Shown here: piece after piece, positions 28,044 through 37,122 of the stretch
Layout: each line of letters starts with the position of its first letter
Numbering within the stretch: the stretch's first letter is position 1
Assembly: GCF_003075435.1 (NCBI RefSeq)
Contig: NZ_QCZJ01000003.1
Location: 282,059-346,058, forward strand
Source: Terrimonas sp.
Lineage (GTDB): Bacteria > Bacteroidota > Bacteroidia > Chitinophagales > Chitinophagaceae
Direction of reading: 5' to 3'
DNA: 64,000 bases
The notes under the pieces: generated by a model
The model's database searches: none
What the model was told of the DNA's origin: nothing
What the model saw: the letters and a program-made list of their open reading frames with translations, nothing else
Position numbers and translations under genes: made by a program

Positions 28044-30209
28044 TCATCTGCTCTTTGTTATAAACTCCCAGGTAACATTATTGTAATGAAAGTATTTGCT
28101 TTTAGGCAATACCGCATTTCCTTTAAGTGCGCCTTTCTTATCTTTCTTTACAGATAAAGTTGCTTTGGCAAAATTTCCTTTTTCATAATCAAAGGTTTCA
28201 CCATCATCGTCGTATAATTCCATTGTGTTTTCAATATTGCCATAATATCTTACCTGCAGCGGAAGCATTTCATTTTTTTCAGGTGTATGCGGCATATACG
28301 GTATCATAGGTATAAAACCTCCTTCTTTTACAAATAATGGGATCTTTCCAAGCTTCTGTTTGATTTTAATGATATCGCTTTCGCCTGCAAGCTCCCCGGT
28401 ATAAAAATCATACCATCTGCCTTTGGGTAAAATCACCTCACGCTCTTCCTGCCCTGCAAATAACGGCGCAACCAATATATAATCGCCAAGCATAAACTGG
28501 TCATTAATATCTTTCTTCAGCGCCATTTCATAAGGATTATCAGAAGAGTTCAGTTTCCCCTTTTCAGTTTTTGCATCAAAATAAAAACCATCCGCCAGGT
28601 TCATTGCCCTGACCGGCGGCTTGCCTTCAAAATGATATTGCGCAAAGCTGTTATACAAATAGGGCAACAATTGCATACGCAATGTCATCACATCTTTTAC
28701 TTCGTCTGCAACCTCAGGGAACGACCAGGGCTTTGTTCCATCAGCCCATGCATTGAGCATCGCCATAGGCGAAAAGCAAACCGTTTGCATACGGCGCAAC
28801 CATTCTTCCGCGGTTTTGGAAGAGCGGGCTTCCGGCGTCCACAACACGCCTATAAAACTACTGTTGCAAAGCGCGGTTATAAAATCGCGGTGATTATAGT
28901 AATCATTGTAAATCACATAAGGCATAGAAGATGCGCCGGCATTGGAGGCGCGGGTAAGTCCATAAGTACGTTGATTTTTTTCGCGAAACCATGCATCACT
29001 CATTTTCTGAAATTGTAACCCGTATATCTGCCGCATTTGTTCACCACTTACGCCAGAAGGAAATTTGGCGGCATCAGGCCATAGCCAGAAATCATAACCA
29101 TCTGTTTCATCCACTTTATAGCCAGATACGCCTATATTAAGATGCTGTTGCGAAAATAATTGCTTGTATAGATCCTGCACAGGTTTCATGGTAAGGTCGG
29201 GAACCTGACCCGCCCAAACAGTATGGGTTCCGGTATAAGGCTGCATTTCGTTAAAGAATGGTGCATGGGAAGAGATATAAGGATTGATCCATAAATTGAC
29301 ACGTATATTTTTACTGAGGAGTTGTTGTACAAAATTTTCCGGCTGCGGAAAACGGCTCTCATCCCAAACAAAATTGTTTGGATAGGAATAGGTTTGCCAG
29401 CCTGGTTCAAGCCCAACAAAACTTAAAGGGTAGCCTTTTTCTTCAAATGCGTTCACTTCTTCCATCACCTGCTTGTCAGTATATAATGTTGGTACACGCT
29501 GTGTAAAACCAAGTCCCCATTTAGGTGGCAGAACACCGCCTCCGCAGAACAGGTTATAGCGCTGCACTACTTCCATCGGATTGCGGCCTGCAAAAATGTA
29601 TATCTCTGCACCTGCTGAAGGTATTATCATTTCCACAGCATCAGAATAAGGTTGCGGGTTCCAGTTGCGCTGTGTATTGCGGTTCATTTCTTCCGGCGGA
29701 TTTTTGCTATCCTTTCTAACGGCTATGCCTGCATATACTTTAATGCGGCGCGCCACATTAACAAGCACGCCATAACCATTATCAGAAATATAAAAAGGAA
29801 CAGGGGCATGCGTGCGGCCATTATCTTCGCCACCGTAATGATCAACCTGCAGTTCTTTTACCGTGCCTCTTTGCTGTACTGATTTAAAATTCAGTCCCAG
29901 CCCAAATAACTGTTCATTTTTTAAAAGCGGAAACCACAGCATGGTTTTAGCGTCATATTGTTCGCTTGTGCTTTGCCGTAGGTTTTGAGGAAAAGTTGTT
30001 TCACCAAGCTTTTGTAATGCATGCATATCAGGTTTAATGCCGGCAATGCGTAAGGGGTCAATATTTTCCGGGTTGCCGGTAACGGCTTTCCATACGCCTG
30101 GTGCAACAGGCACCCAATCCATTGTATGCGATTGTGCCAAAATAGGATTTTGTATAAAGAACAGGCTGAGCATTGCAGGGAGCAGGCGATGAATGACAGA
30201 ATATTTCAT
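28044..30209 (-). CDS. GH31 family glycosidase (alpha-glucosidase/xylosidase type)
   Basis: The 721-residue product has a signal peptide ending near ILAQ and a GH31 layout: N-terminal beta-sandwich, TIM barrel, C-terminal beta domains. The nucleophile is Asp367 in GYKVDETDGYDF. The barrel also contains FVGLEPGWQTYSYPNNFVWDESRFP and NLWINPYISSHAP. The acid/base region reads GVLWTPEARSS instead of the usual W-(S/T)-G-D, as in some divergent GH31 groups. The C-terminal DDDGETFDYEKG matches the DUF5110 domain. It would release an alpha-linked sugar in the periplasm or outside. The substrate cannot be told from sequence. Confidence 0.88.
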   Translation of the reverse strand: MKYSVIHRLLPAMLSLFFIQNPILAQSHTMDWVPVAPGVWKAVTGNPENIDPLRIAGIKPDMHALQKLGETTFPQNLRQSTSEQYDAKTMLWFPLLKNEQLFGLGLNFKSVQQRGTVKELQVDHYGGEDNGRTHAPVPFYISDNGYGVLVNVARRIKVYAGIAVRKDSKNPPEEMNRNTQRNWNPQPYSDAVEMIIPSAGAEIYIFAGRNPMEVVQRYNLFCGGGVLPPKWGLGFTQRVPTLYTDKQVMEEVNAFEEKGYPLSFVGLEPGWQTYSYPNNFVWDESRFPQPENFVQQLLSKNIRVNLWINPYISSHAPFFNEMQPYTGTHTVWAGQVPDLTMKPVQDLYKQLFSQQHLNIGVSGYKVDETDGYDFWLWPDAAKFPSGVSGEQMRQIYGLQFQKMSDAWFREKNQRTYGLTRASNAGASSMPYVIYNDYYNHRDFITALCNSSFIGVLWTPEARSSKTAEEWLRRMQTVCFSPMAMLNAWADGTKPWSFPEVADEVKDVMTLRMQLLPYLYNSFAQYHFEGKPPVRAMNLADGFYFDAKTEKGKLNSSDNPYEMALKKDINDQFMLGDYILVAPLFAGQEEREVILPKGRWYDFYTGELAGESDIIKIKQKLGKIPLFVKEGGFIPMIPYMPHTPEKNEMLPLQVRYYGNIENTMELYDDDGETFDYEKGNFAKATLSVKKDKKGALKGNAVLPKSKYFHYNNVTWEFITKSR

Positions 30210-30272
30210 TGTTTTGTGAGTATATGAACTTTACTGCAGGCAAGACTATATAATTTATTACTTTTTTGCCTC

Positions 30273-30395
30273 CGCAGCCGGCGGGCTGCGTAACCGGAAC
30301 GCCGCTGCTTTTTGTCTTTTGAAAAAATATGCTTCGCATTTTTTCAATTCCGCCTGCGGCGGAACCAGACAAAAAGAGGCGGCTAACCCGGTTAC
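30273..30395. repeat. Nested, cloverleaf-like inverted-repeat element
   Basis: Outer stem GTAACCGG (30290-30297)/CCGGTTAC (30388-30395), then GCCGC/GCGGC, then a 10-bp stem CTTTTTGTCT (30308-30317)/AGACAAAAAG (30367-30376). Inside are two hairpins: GAAAAAAT-ATGC/GCAT-TTTTTTC (about 30320-30345) and CCGCC/GGCGG (about 30350-30362). A further hairpin, CGCAGCC/GGCTGCG, abuts on the left (30273-30290). Confidence 0.7.
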
Positions 30396-30459
30396 TGGTA
30401 AAATGTATATAGATTGTAAGTTTCATTAAAGTATTTGTATTTTAAATGGCTTGCCCCGG

Positions 30460-31362
30460 TTACTTAAAAATCCCTTCCGGTAGCACGCCAATCCAGCTTT
30501 CCGGTAATTTTTTTCTTTTAATGCCAAATAGCTGAGCCACTACAAGCGCTGTGTTTTTATTGCTGTTGTAAAATTCTTTTAATCCCTGTTTTTTTATTTT
30601 CGGGCCAACAACTCCCCAGGGGACCTGCATTTCATGCATACTTACACCGCCGTGTTTCTTTTCAATGCCTCCATGATCTGTTATAAGAATAAAGTGTGTA
30701 TCGTTAAACAGGTTTTCGGCTTTGAGGTTATTGATTAGTTTACCAATAGCTATATCGCCTTGTTCAATAGCCTGCAAATATTCCGGCGACATCCAGTTAT
30801 AAGTATGCCCTGCATGATCTGTATGCACGCTGTATAAAAAAACAAGTGTTGGGTCTTGCTTATTGGCTACTATAAAGTTGAAAGCTTTCTCATAATTACG
30901 CTCATAGCCTTCATGGTCTTCAAAAGATATTTCATCAAAGTATCGTTTATTTATTGAGTTGATCAGATCGGCCCAGTTATAATAATACCCGGTCTTAACA
31001 TTTGGAACCTGCTCTTTTAATATTTTAAAAATAGAAGGATAATATCCGTCCTGGTCCTTATCAATTGGTTCAAGCTGATGCGAGGCTAATTTCCAGTCGT
31101 TACCTGTTACGCCATGCTCTTCAGGACCTGAGCCTGTGAGATGACTTGTCCAGTTAGGAAGTGTAACAGAAGGCATAACAGGTCTGGTAGTTAATGAATA
31201 CGTTCCTTCAGCCAGTAACTGGTCAAGATTAGGGTGTTTGGATCCGTTAAAGCCTTCTGAGCCAAAGCCATCAAGACCTATAATAATTACTCTTTTTTGT
31301 GCGGAAACACTCATGCTGAAGAGCATTGCTGCCAGGAGCATAAAAGATGTGAGGGATTTCAT
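30460..31362 (-). CDS. Secreted alkaline-phosphatase-superfamily phosphodiesterase
   Basis: The 300-residue product has a signal peptide (ends near VSAQ) and the fold of nucleotide pyrophosphatase/phosphodiesterases: first metal site IIGLDGFGSEG, the catalytic Thr in PSVTLPNWTSHLTG, second and third metal ligands in SVHTDHAGHTYNW, and ILITDHGG followed by GGVSMHEMQVPWG. At 300 residues it is shorter than eukaryotic NPPs but in range for bacterial type I phosphodiesterases. It acts outside the cytoplasm. It is on the same strand as the GH31 gene, but the large palindrome between them may separate their transcription. Confidence 0.85.
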   Translation of the reverse strand: MKSLTSFMLLAAMLFSMSVSAQKRVIIIGLDGFGSEGFNGSKHPNLDQLLAEGTYSLTTRPVMPSVTLPNWTSHLTGSGPEEHGVTGNDWKLASHQLEPIDKDQDGYYPSIFKILKEQVPNVKTGYYYNWADLINSINKRYFDEISFEDHEGYERNYEKAFNFIVANKQDPTLVFLYSVHTDHAGHTYNWMSPEYLQAIEQGDIAIGKLINNLKAENLFNDTHFILITDHGGIEKKHGGVSMHEMQVPWGVVGPKIKKQGLKEFYNSNKNTALVVAQLFGIKRKKLPESWIGVLPEGIFK

Positions 31363-31521
31363 ACTGTGATTTTAGGATAGACAAGATATGTTTTTTGTTA
31401 GAACAAAACATCTTCTTGCTGGAATAAGAGAGGCTTGTTGCTATTTTTTCTACTCATGCAGGTAACAAATACGCCACAATGCTTATATAGACAACAAATA
31501 TTTAAAACTAAAAAATCATTT

Positions 31522-31881
31522 ATGGAAATCAAGTCATATTATGTAGGAACCAACAGGCAGCGTGATGCAGCGAATTATCATAGAAGGTGGATTTCGCTTG
31601 TGCCTAAAACACCCACGGCACAGGTACAAAATATTGTAATTTATTTTTTTGTAGGAGAAACCATTACTAACGATGCCGATGTTGGATATGTAACGCCCGC
31701 CACTACAAAATTTGTGGTAGCGTATGCGCCGGTAGCTGATTTTGAAGATATGTACAAGATTTTGCAAAGCGAAAAGCCTGTTCATTTTAACTGGGCTGCG
31801 GATAGTGCTAATAAATTATATTGGTTTCAAATATCAACAAATGAAGAACCGCTTGGCGAAGGTCCGAGGGATTTCAGTTAA
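31522..31881 (+). CDS. Small uncharacterised protein
   Basis: From ATG 31522 the product has 119 residues (MEIKSYYVGTNRQRDAANYHRRWISL ...). A longer TTG-started version exists, but its extra residues look untranslated. It has no signal peptide, membrane segment or motif that I recognise; it is polar with alternating beta-like strands. It sits alone on the plus strand between two minus-strand genes. Confidence 0.55.
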   Translation: MEIKSYYVGTNRQRDAANYHRRWISLVPKTPTAQVQNIVIYFFVGETITNDADVGYVTPATTKFVVAYAPVADFEDMYKILQSEKPVHFNWAADSANKLYWFQISTNEEPLGEGPRDFS

Positions 31882-31981
31882 AAATATTCTGGGTGCAAAA
31901 TGGGGTTGGACTAAAGCGGCAAAATAAATTGTCGCTTTTTAATTATCTGCCCTTCATGACAGAGCTATTGATAAAATGGCA

Positions 31982-33553
31982 TCAGTAACTATTTGTTTGC
32001 GCCATTTTCCAAACCTGTACTTCTTTAGCCGATACTTTTTCTCCTTTACTGAAAATTTTAATTCCTGTACTTTCAGCCAGCTCAGGATATACTACCTGGG
32101 TAATACATTGCCGGCCATTTGCAAATACTTCAATAACTGACCGGTCAATAAAAATATCCAGCAATAATTTTTCTCCCGGCTTTAATTCAAACGGCGCTGA
32201 TTGTTCAGATACTTTTTCCGGGAAACCATCTACAGGTTTTCCAAACATGGCATTGGCCGGCATCATAACCGGTCCGTTAACAGACGACTTTATAAAATTG
32301 ATAGTGATATCCTTTTTTATAGGATCATAGCTGATCACGGTTTCTTCCCTGCCATCCGGTGAGCAAAATACCTTTACGCCGTAAGCTGATCTGTTTCCCC
32401 CTTCCAACTCCAATTTTATTTCCAGGGAAGTACCTGATGCTTTAAGCGTTTTTTCGCTATCGGGCGATACAACAATATTTTCTTCCTTTGCCTCACTGGT
32501 ACGTATAGCCGAAATTTCCGCAGGAGGATTGATTTGCAGTATATTGTTTTTATCAAGAGATAGTACCCGTGGCATGCTCATAATGCCGGACCAGCCATAG
32601 TCTTTAAAACCCGCGGGTTTTCTTTCCAATACCCAGCCCCAGATAATATTTCTTCCATTATCATCCTTTAACTGTTCCGGTGCAAAAAAAGTACCACCCG
32701 GCCAATTCATTCTTCCATGTTGTTCTATTGTGTAATGATCATTAGCAAAATTTCCGATAAAATACTGAGCACCTATGTTATGACTAATGAATAAAAGCAT
32801 TGACTTTCCTCCAATTGAAAAAAAGTCCGGGCAGGAAAGATCTTCACTATCATATAAAAATTTTTTATTGCCATCCAGCAGCCGCCCCAGATGCTGCCAT
32901 GTATACATATCCTTTGATTTAAAAAGCGCAGGATTTTTTCCTCCCGAGATCTGGTAATAGTATCCGGCTTTAGTATCATACCACCCTTCAGGATCCCAGG
33001 CTGAATATTCCGCTTTGTTGTTCAATGGATCTTTAATATCGGGGGTTTTTAATACAGGGTTACCTTCAAATTTTTTCCAGGCTTTTAAATCATCATCATT
33101 AGAGTAGGCTACCATGTTAGCATTAGCACCTTCGCCATGATACATAATATGTGGTATGCCTTCCTTTGATAAAAAAGTGCCGCCGCTGAAAATGCCCTTT
33201 TCCAGGTCTCCGTTTTTTATATCAAGCATATCAGGGTACAATGACCAATGCAGGAGATCTGTAGATACGGCGTGCCCCCAAACATGCTCATATTTTCCGT
33301 TACGCAACTTTTGGTATATATACCCGAGATGATATTTTCCTTTCCAGTAAATAGCACCGTTTGGATCAAATGGCATAGCATGGCCTTCAGGCGCCACAAA
33401 ATGGTATATAGGCCGGTGAGGGTCAGATTGCATCAATGTTCGGAGTTCACGGGTGTTATTGATGAGTGCCGGAATATCTTTTTTATCTGTATCCTGGGCG
33501 CAGGAAAAGCAAACAAAACCCAGCAATAGTGTAAGTGTCACTAAAAATTTCAT
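31982..33553 (-). CDS. Secreted GH32 family fructanase/invertase-like enzyme
   Basis: The 523-residue product has a signal peptide, a five-bladed GH32 propeller (about residues 45-340) and the GH32 C-terminal sandwich, recognisable from FIDRSVIEVFANGRQCITQ. The nucleophile is Asp63 in PFDPNGAIYWKGKYHLGYIYQ; the second acidic block is WDPEGWYD. The acid/base block, usually E-C-P-D, appears as SEDLSCPDFF, so the Glu is shifted relative to Cys-Pro-Asp. The family cleaves beta-fructosides such as levan, inulin or sucrose. It starts the minus-strand set facing the YdeI-like gene. Confidence 0.82.
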   Translation of the reverse strand: MKFLVTLTLLLGFVCFSCAQDTDKKDIPALINNTRELRTLMQSDPHRPIYHFVAPEGHAMPFDPNGAIYWKGKYHLGYIYQKLRNGKYEHVWGHAVSTDLLHWSLYPDMLDIKNGDLEKGIFSGGTFLSKEGIPHIMYHGEGANANMVAYSNDDDLKAWKKFEGNPVLKTPDIKDPLNNKAEYSAWDPEGWYDTKAGYYYQISGGKNPALFKSKDMYTWQHLGRLLDGNKKFLYDSEDLSCPDFFSIGGKSMLLFISHNIGAQYFIGNFANDHYTIEQHGRMNWPGGTFFAPEQLKDDNGRNIIWGWVLERKPAGFKDYGWSGIMSMPRVLSLDKNNILQINPPAEISAIRTSEAKEENIVVSPDSEKTLKASGTSLEIKLELEGGNRSAYGVKVFCSPDGREETVISYDPIKKDITINFIKSSVNGPVMMPANAMFGKPVDGFPEKVSEQSAPFELKPGEKLLLDIFIDRSVIEVFANGRQCITQVVYPELAESTGIKIFSKGEKVSAKEVQVWKMAQTNSY

Positions 33554-33657
33554 ACAGCTTATATTGAGAAATAAATATAGTCAACTTAATAAAGAGTAAA
33601 ATATGCTGTCAGGTATACTTACTTCTTAAAGATTATGTATTTTGGATTTATATAAAG

Positions 33658-34167
33658 ATGATAACCTTTACCGCTATACTCCAGAAATTTGATGAGCACG
33701 GAGATAAAACCGGCTGGACTTATATTGAAGTTCCCGCAGATATAGCAGAGAAGCTGAATCCCGGCAATAAAAAAGCATTCAGGGTGAAGGGCAAATTAGA
33801 CAGCTATGTTATACAGGGCGTAGGTTTAATACCAATGGGAGGAGGAAAATACCTTCTTGCAGTGAATGCTGCTATGCGAAAGGGTATTAAAAAGAATAAG
33901 GGCGCTATGGTAAAAGTGCAGTTAGCTGTTGATAAGCCTTATGAGCTTTCAAAAGAACTCCTCGATTGCCTGGCGGATGAACCTCCTGCCCTGGCATTTT
34001 TTCAATCACTTCCCCAGGCACACCAGAATTATTTTTCCAAATGGATTGAAAGCGCCAAAACTGAAGCCACCCGGGCAAAGCGCATAGCCATGACAGTAAG
34101 CGCTACTGCAAAAAAATGGGGTTACCCGGAAATGATAAGAGCCGCGAAGAAAGAAAAAGACGGTTAA
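33658..34167 (+). CDS. DUF1905 and YdeI/OmdA-like protein
   Basis: The 169-residue product has two parts: an N-terminal DUF1905 barrel (FTAILQKFDEHGDKTGWTYIEVP ... VKGKLDSYVIQGVGLIPMGGGKYLLAVN) and a C-terminal YdeI/OmpD-associated helical part (LADEPPALAFFQSLPQAHQNYFSKWIESAKTEATRAKRI). No signal peptide. Proteins of this kind have been called bacteriocin-protection or surface-stress factors, but the biochemical role is not settled. It is monocistronic. Confidence 0.85.
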   Translation: MITFTAILQKFDEHGDKTGWTYIEVPADIAEKLNPGNKKAFRVKGKLDSYVIQGVGLIPMGGGKYLLAVNAAMRKGIKKNKGAMVKVQLAVDKPYELSKELLDCLADEPPALAFFQSLPQAHQNYFSKWIESAKTEATRAKRIAMTVSATAKKWGYPEMIRAAKKEKDG

Positions 34168-34245
34168 TGGCCTGCCTGTTGTGATAAAATTTCTTCAATT
34201 ATATTTGACGAATTATTTACGGTGAGCAGGGAATAGGCAATGGGC

Positions 34246-34278
34246 ACTATTCACTATTCACCATTCACCATTCACTAT
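34246..34278 (+). repeat. Heptamer tandem repeat running into the kdsC start codon
   Basis: (ACTATTC)2 (ACCATTC)2 ACTAT, with the last two bases being the start of the kdsC ATG at 34277. Period is exactly 7 bp. Confidence 0.9.
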
Positions 34279-34798
34279 GAACGTACTTGAACAATTTAAA
34301 AAAATAACCACTTTTATTTTTGATGTTGATGGGGTAATGACAGACGGGAGCATAAGCATAGTGCCCGGGCTTGAATATATACGCACTATGAATACCAAAG
34401 ACGGGTATGTTTTGCAACTGGCTGTGAAAAAGGGATACCGGGTGGTAGTGATAACAGGCGGAAACGTGCTGCCGGTTGTAGAACGCATGAACAGCCTTGG
34501 CATTACTGATGTGTTTCACCGGGTAAAAAATAAAATAGAAATATATAACCGGTATATAAGCGATAATATGTTGAATGCAGCAGAGATTCTTTATATGGGT
34601 GATGATATACCGGATTATGAAGTAATGCAGGCTGTTGGGTTGGCGTGTTGCCCCTCGGATGCTGTGCAGGAAATTAAGCGTATTTCACATTATATTTCGC
34701 CACTGCCGGGAGGTAAGGGCTGTGTTAGAGATGTAATAGAAAAAGTATTAAAACTGAACGGACATTGGGAACTGAGCACAGAGATAAAAAGTATCTGA
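34277..34798 (+). CDS. kdsC: KDO 8-phosphate phosphatase (KdsC-type HAD hydrolase)
   Basis: The 173-residue product is the cap-less HAD subclass III type: FDVDGVMTDG (nucleophile first Asp), VVITGG (motif II), KNKIEIYNRYI and LYMGDDIPDYEVM (motif IV), with the C-terminal GGKGCVRDVIEKVL tail that closes the neighbouring active site in KdsC tetramers. The reaction removes phosphate from KDO-8-phosphate for lipopolysaccharide core synthesis. It is cytoplasmic. No other kds gene is adjacent. Confidence 0.88.
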   Translation: MNVLEQFKKITTFIFDVDGVMTDGSISIVPGLEYIRTMNTKDGYVLQLAVKKGYRVVVITGGNVLPVVERMNSLGITDVFHRVKNKIEIYNRYISDNMLNAAEILYMGDDIPDYEVMQAVGLACCPSDAVQEIKRISHYISPLPGGKGCVRDVIEKVLKLNGHWELSTEIKSI

Positions 34799-34866
34799 CC
34801 ACTAAAAACTCCTTTTGCACTCTCGTTTACTTCCTTATCTTTAAATAATTATTAAATGTTTGCCTG

Positions 34867-36051
34867 ATGGCTGCACGTACCGACCAGTTTGTAAGCCCTG
34901 ATTATCTGCTGCTTGATGATTTACTTTCGGAAGAACAGATCATGATCAGGGAAACGGTAAGAAGTTATGTAAAAAAAGAAATTTCTCCCATTATAGAAGA
35001 TTACGCTCAAAAAGCTGAATTTCCTCAACAGATAGTAAAGCAGATGGGTGACCTGGGTTGCTTTGGCCCCACTATACCGCAACAATATGGAGGAGGGAGT
35101 TTAGATTATATAAGTTATGGATTGATGATGCAGGAACTGGAAAGGGGAGATAGCGGTGTTCGCTCAACCGCCTCTGTACAGGGCAGCCTGGTAATGTATC
35201 CCATTTATGAATATGGCAGCGAGGAGCAGCGCAATAAATATCTTCCAAAACTTGCAAGCGGCGAATGGCTTGGTTGTTTTGGATTAACGGAACCGGATCA
35301 TGGCTCTAACCCTGCCGGCATGCTTACCAATATTAAAGATGCAGGCGACCATGTAATATTGAACGGCGCTAAAATGTGGATCAGTAACGCGCCTTATGCA
35401 CAGGTTGCAGTAGTTTGGGCAAAGGATGAAAATGGTGATATACGTGGGCTGATACTGGAAAGAGGGATGGAAGGTTTCAGCACACCCACAACGCATGGTA
35501 AATGGAGTTTACGCGCTTCTGCCACCGGTGAGCTCGTATTTGATAATGTAAAAGTTCCCAAAACTAATATACTGCCTAATGTAAAAGGATTAAAAGGCCC
35601 GTTGGGATGCCTGACCAAAGCCAGGTTTGGTATTGCCTGGGGAACCATTGGAGCGGCAATGGATTGCTATGATACTGCGCTGAGGTATTCAAAAGAGAGA
35701 ATTCAGTTTGACAGGCCGATAGGAGGATTTCAGTTGCAGCAAAAAAAACTGGCTGAAATGATCACTGAAATAAGTAAAGCGCAATTATTGAACTGGCGTA
35801 TTGCCGTTTTAATGAACGAAGGAAAAGCTACTCCCCAGCAGGTAAGCATGGCCAAAAGAAATGGCTGCGAAGTGGCTACCAGTATTTGCAGGGCTGCCCG
35901 GCAGATGCTTGGTGGCATGGGCATTACGGGTGAGTATTCCGTTATGCGCCATATGATGAACCTGGAAAGCGTAATAACCTACGAGGGCACCCATGATATA
36001 CATTTGCTGATTACAGGAATGGATATAACGGGGTTGAATGCCTTTAAATAG
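34867..36051 (+). CDS. gcdH: Glutaryl-CoA dehydrogenase-like acyl-CoA dehydrogenase
   Basis: The 394-residue product has the acyl-CoA dehydrogenase fold. The catalytic base is Glu373 in TYEGTHDIH. Arg99 in DSGVRSTASVQGSLVMYPIYEYGSEEQ matches the arginine that binds the glutarate carboxylate in glutaryl-CoA dehydrogenase, so it is more specific than a generic acyl-CoA dehydrogenase. FAD-binding motifs GCFGLTEPDHGSNP and QMLGGMGITGEY are present. It oxidatively decarboxylates glutaryl-CoA from lysine or tryptophan breakdown. It is monocistronic. Confidence 0.88.
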   Translation: MAARTDQFVSPDYLLLDDLLSEEQIMIRETVRSYVKKEISPIIEDYAQKAEFPQQIVKQMGDLGCFGPTIPQQYGGGSLDYISYGLMMQELERGDSGVRSTASVQGSLVMYPIYEYGSEEQRNKYLPKLASGEWLGCFGLTEPDHGSNPAGMLTNIKDAGDHVILNGAKMWISNAPYAQVAVVWAKDENGDIRGLILERGMEGFSTPTTHGKWSLRASATGELVFDNVKVPKTNILPNVKGLKGPLGCLTKARFGIAWGTIGAAMDCYDTALRYSKERIQFDRPIGGFQLQQKKLAEMITEISKAQLLNWRIAVLMNEGKATPQQVSMAKRNGCEVATSICRAARQMLGGMGITGEYSVMRHMMNLESVITYEGTHDIHLLITGMDITGLNAFK

Positions 36052-36104
36052 GTAGTTCTGCATTTGGGTAAGTTCTTTATTTTTTATTTAACTGATTTTT
36101 TTAA

Positions 36105-36168
36105 ACCACTAAGCAGTTAAGCATAGTTAAGTGTTTTCTTAATGTTTCTTAATGCCTTAATGGTTCGT
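36105..36168. repeat. Degenerate heptad-like intergenic repeat (TTAAG/CTTAATG units)
   Basis: Downstream of the glutaryl-CoA dehydrogenase gene a low-complexity stretch contains CCACTAAGCAGTTAAGC followed by three CTTAATG units. Repeats of the type CACTAAG are widespread between genes of Bacteroidota. Confidence 0.6.
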
Positions 36169-36188
36169 TTAGTTATAAACCCGACAGC

Positions 36189-36695
36189 ATGAGGATTTTT
36201 CTTTTGGGGTATATGGGAACCGGAAAAACGTATTGGGGTAAGCTATGGGCTGCCCGGCATGGCATGGATTTTTTCGACCTCGATCATGAAATTGAGCGAA
36301 ACGCGGGAATGACCATCCGGGAAATGTTTGAAAAACACGGAGAAAGTTTTTTCAGGGAGAAGGAGAAGGAAGCATTGTACCAGTTTAAAAATAAGAATGA
36401 CTTTATTCTTTCTACCGGGGGAGGAACACCTTGCTTTTTTGATAATATGCAATGGATGAATGATAACGGAATTACAATTTATTTAAATACATCTGTTCAG
36501 GTATTGGCGGAAAGATTGACTAAAGAAAAAGACCACCGTCCTCTTATCAAAAACCTTACAAACGAAGAGCTTATACCGTTCATAGAGAACAATATAAACA
36601 AGAGAAATAAGTTTTATATACAATCAGGTGTAATTCTGAACACAGAAACAATTGCAGAAGATACATTTGAACAAATAATGAGAAAGTATGTCTAA
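36189..36695 (+). CDS. aroK: Shikimate kinase
   Basis: The 168-residue product has the P-loop GYMGTGKT (residues 7-14), Asp32 in DLDHEIE, Arg56 in SFFREKE and the GGG triad in STGGGTP (77-79), all shikimate- or ATP-binding positions. The LID arginine is in KEKDHRPLIKN. The size is normal for AroK. It phosphorylates shikimate in aromatic amino acid synthesis. Its 3' end overlaps the next gene by 8 bp, so the two are translationally coupled. Confidence 0.93.
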   Translation: MRIFLLGYMGTGKTYWGKLWAARHGMDFFDLDHEIERNAGMTIREMFEKHGESFFREKEKEALYQFKNKNDFILSTGGGTPCFFDNMQWMNDNGITIYLNTSVQVLAERLTKEKDHRPLIKNLTNEELIPFIENNINKRNKFYIQSGVILNTETIAEDTFEQIMRKYV

Positions 36696-37119
36696 ACGTT
36701 TTATTCAATATGCAGCACTGCTTGGCGCTTTTAGTGTAGCGCTTGGCGCATTTGGCGCTCACAGCCTTAAAAAACTGATAGATGAAAATGCGCTTTCAAC
36801 TTTTGAAACAGGTGTACGCTACCAGTTTTATCACACATTTGCATTGCTGTCTGTTGGCATTTTATACCGCCGTATGCCAACGAAACTGATGGAATGGGCG
36901 GGTATTCTTTTTATTTCAGGTATCGTGTTGTTTTGCGGCTCTTTGTATATGCTCACTTATTTGCAGGCTACTGAAAATGTTGGATTAAAAGGGGTAGGAG
37001 CAGTTACTCCACTTGGTGGTATTTGTTTTATTGCCGGATGGATATGTATTTTTATACAGGCGCTTAAACCAAGCACACATACGCACAGGAGGGAGAAATC
37101 CTCATCTTCTCCGGATTGA
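36688..37119 (+). CDS. DUF423 small membrane protein
   Basis: The 143-residue product has four predicted transmembrane helices and the DUF423 pattern: ALLGAFSVALGAFGAHSLKK, YQFYHTFALL, GIVLFCGSLY and VTPLGGICFIAGW. The function is unknown. It overlaps aroK by 8 bp and converges on the histidine kinase gene with only 3 bp between them. Confidence 0.88.
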   Translation: MSKRFIQYAALLGAFSVALGAFGAHSLKKLIDENALSTFETGVRYQFYHTFALLSVGILYRRMPTKLMEWAGILFISGIVLFCGSLYMLTYLQATENVGLKGVGAVTPLGGICFIAGWICIFIQALKPSTHTHRREKSSSSPD

Positions 37120-37122
37120 TCT

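Noticed and set aside
28044..33553. A single polysaccharide utilisation locus
   Set aside because: GH31, the phosphodiesterase and GH32 are near each other, but a plus-strand gene and a large palindrome interrupt them and no SusC/SusD pair is adjacent.
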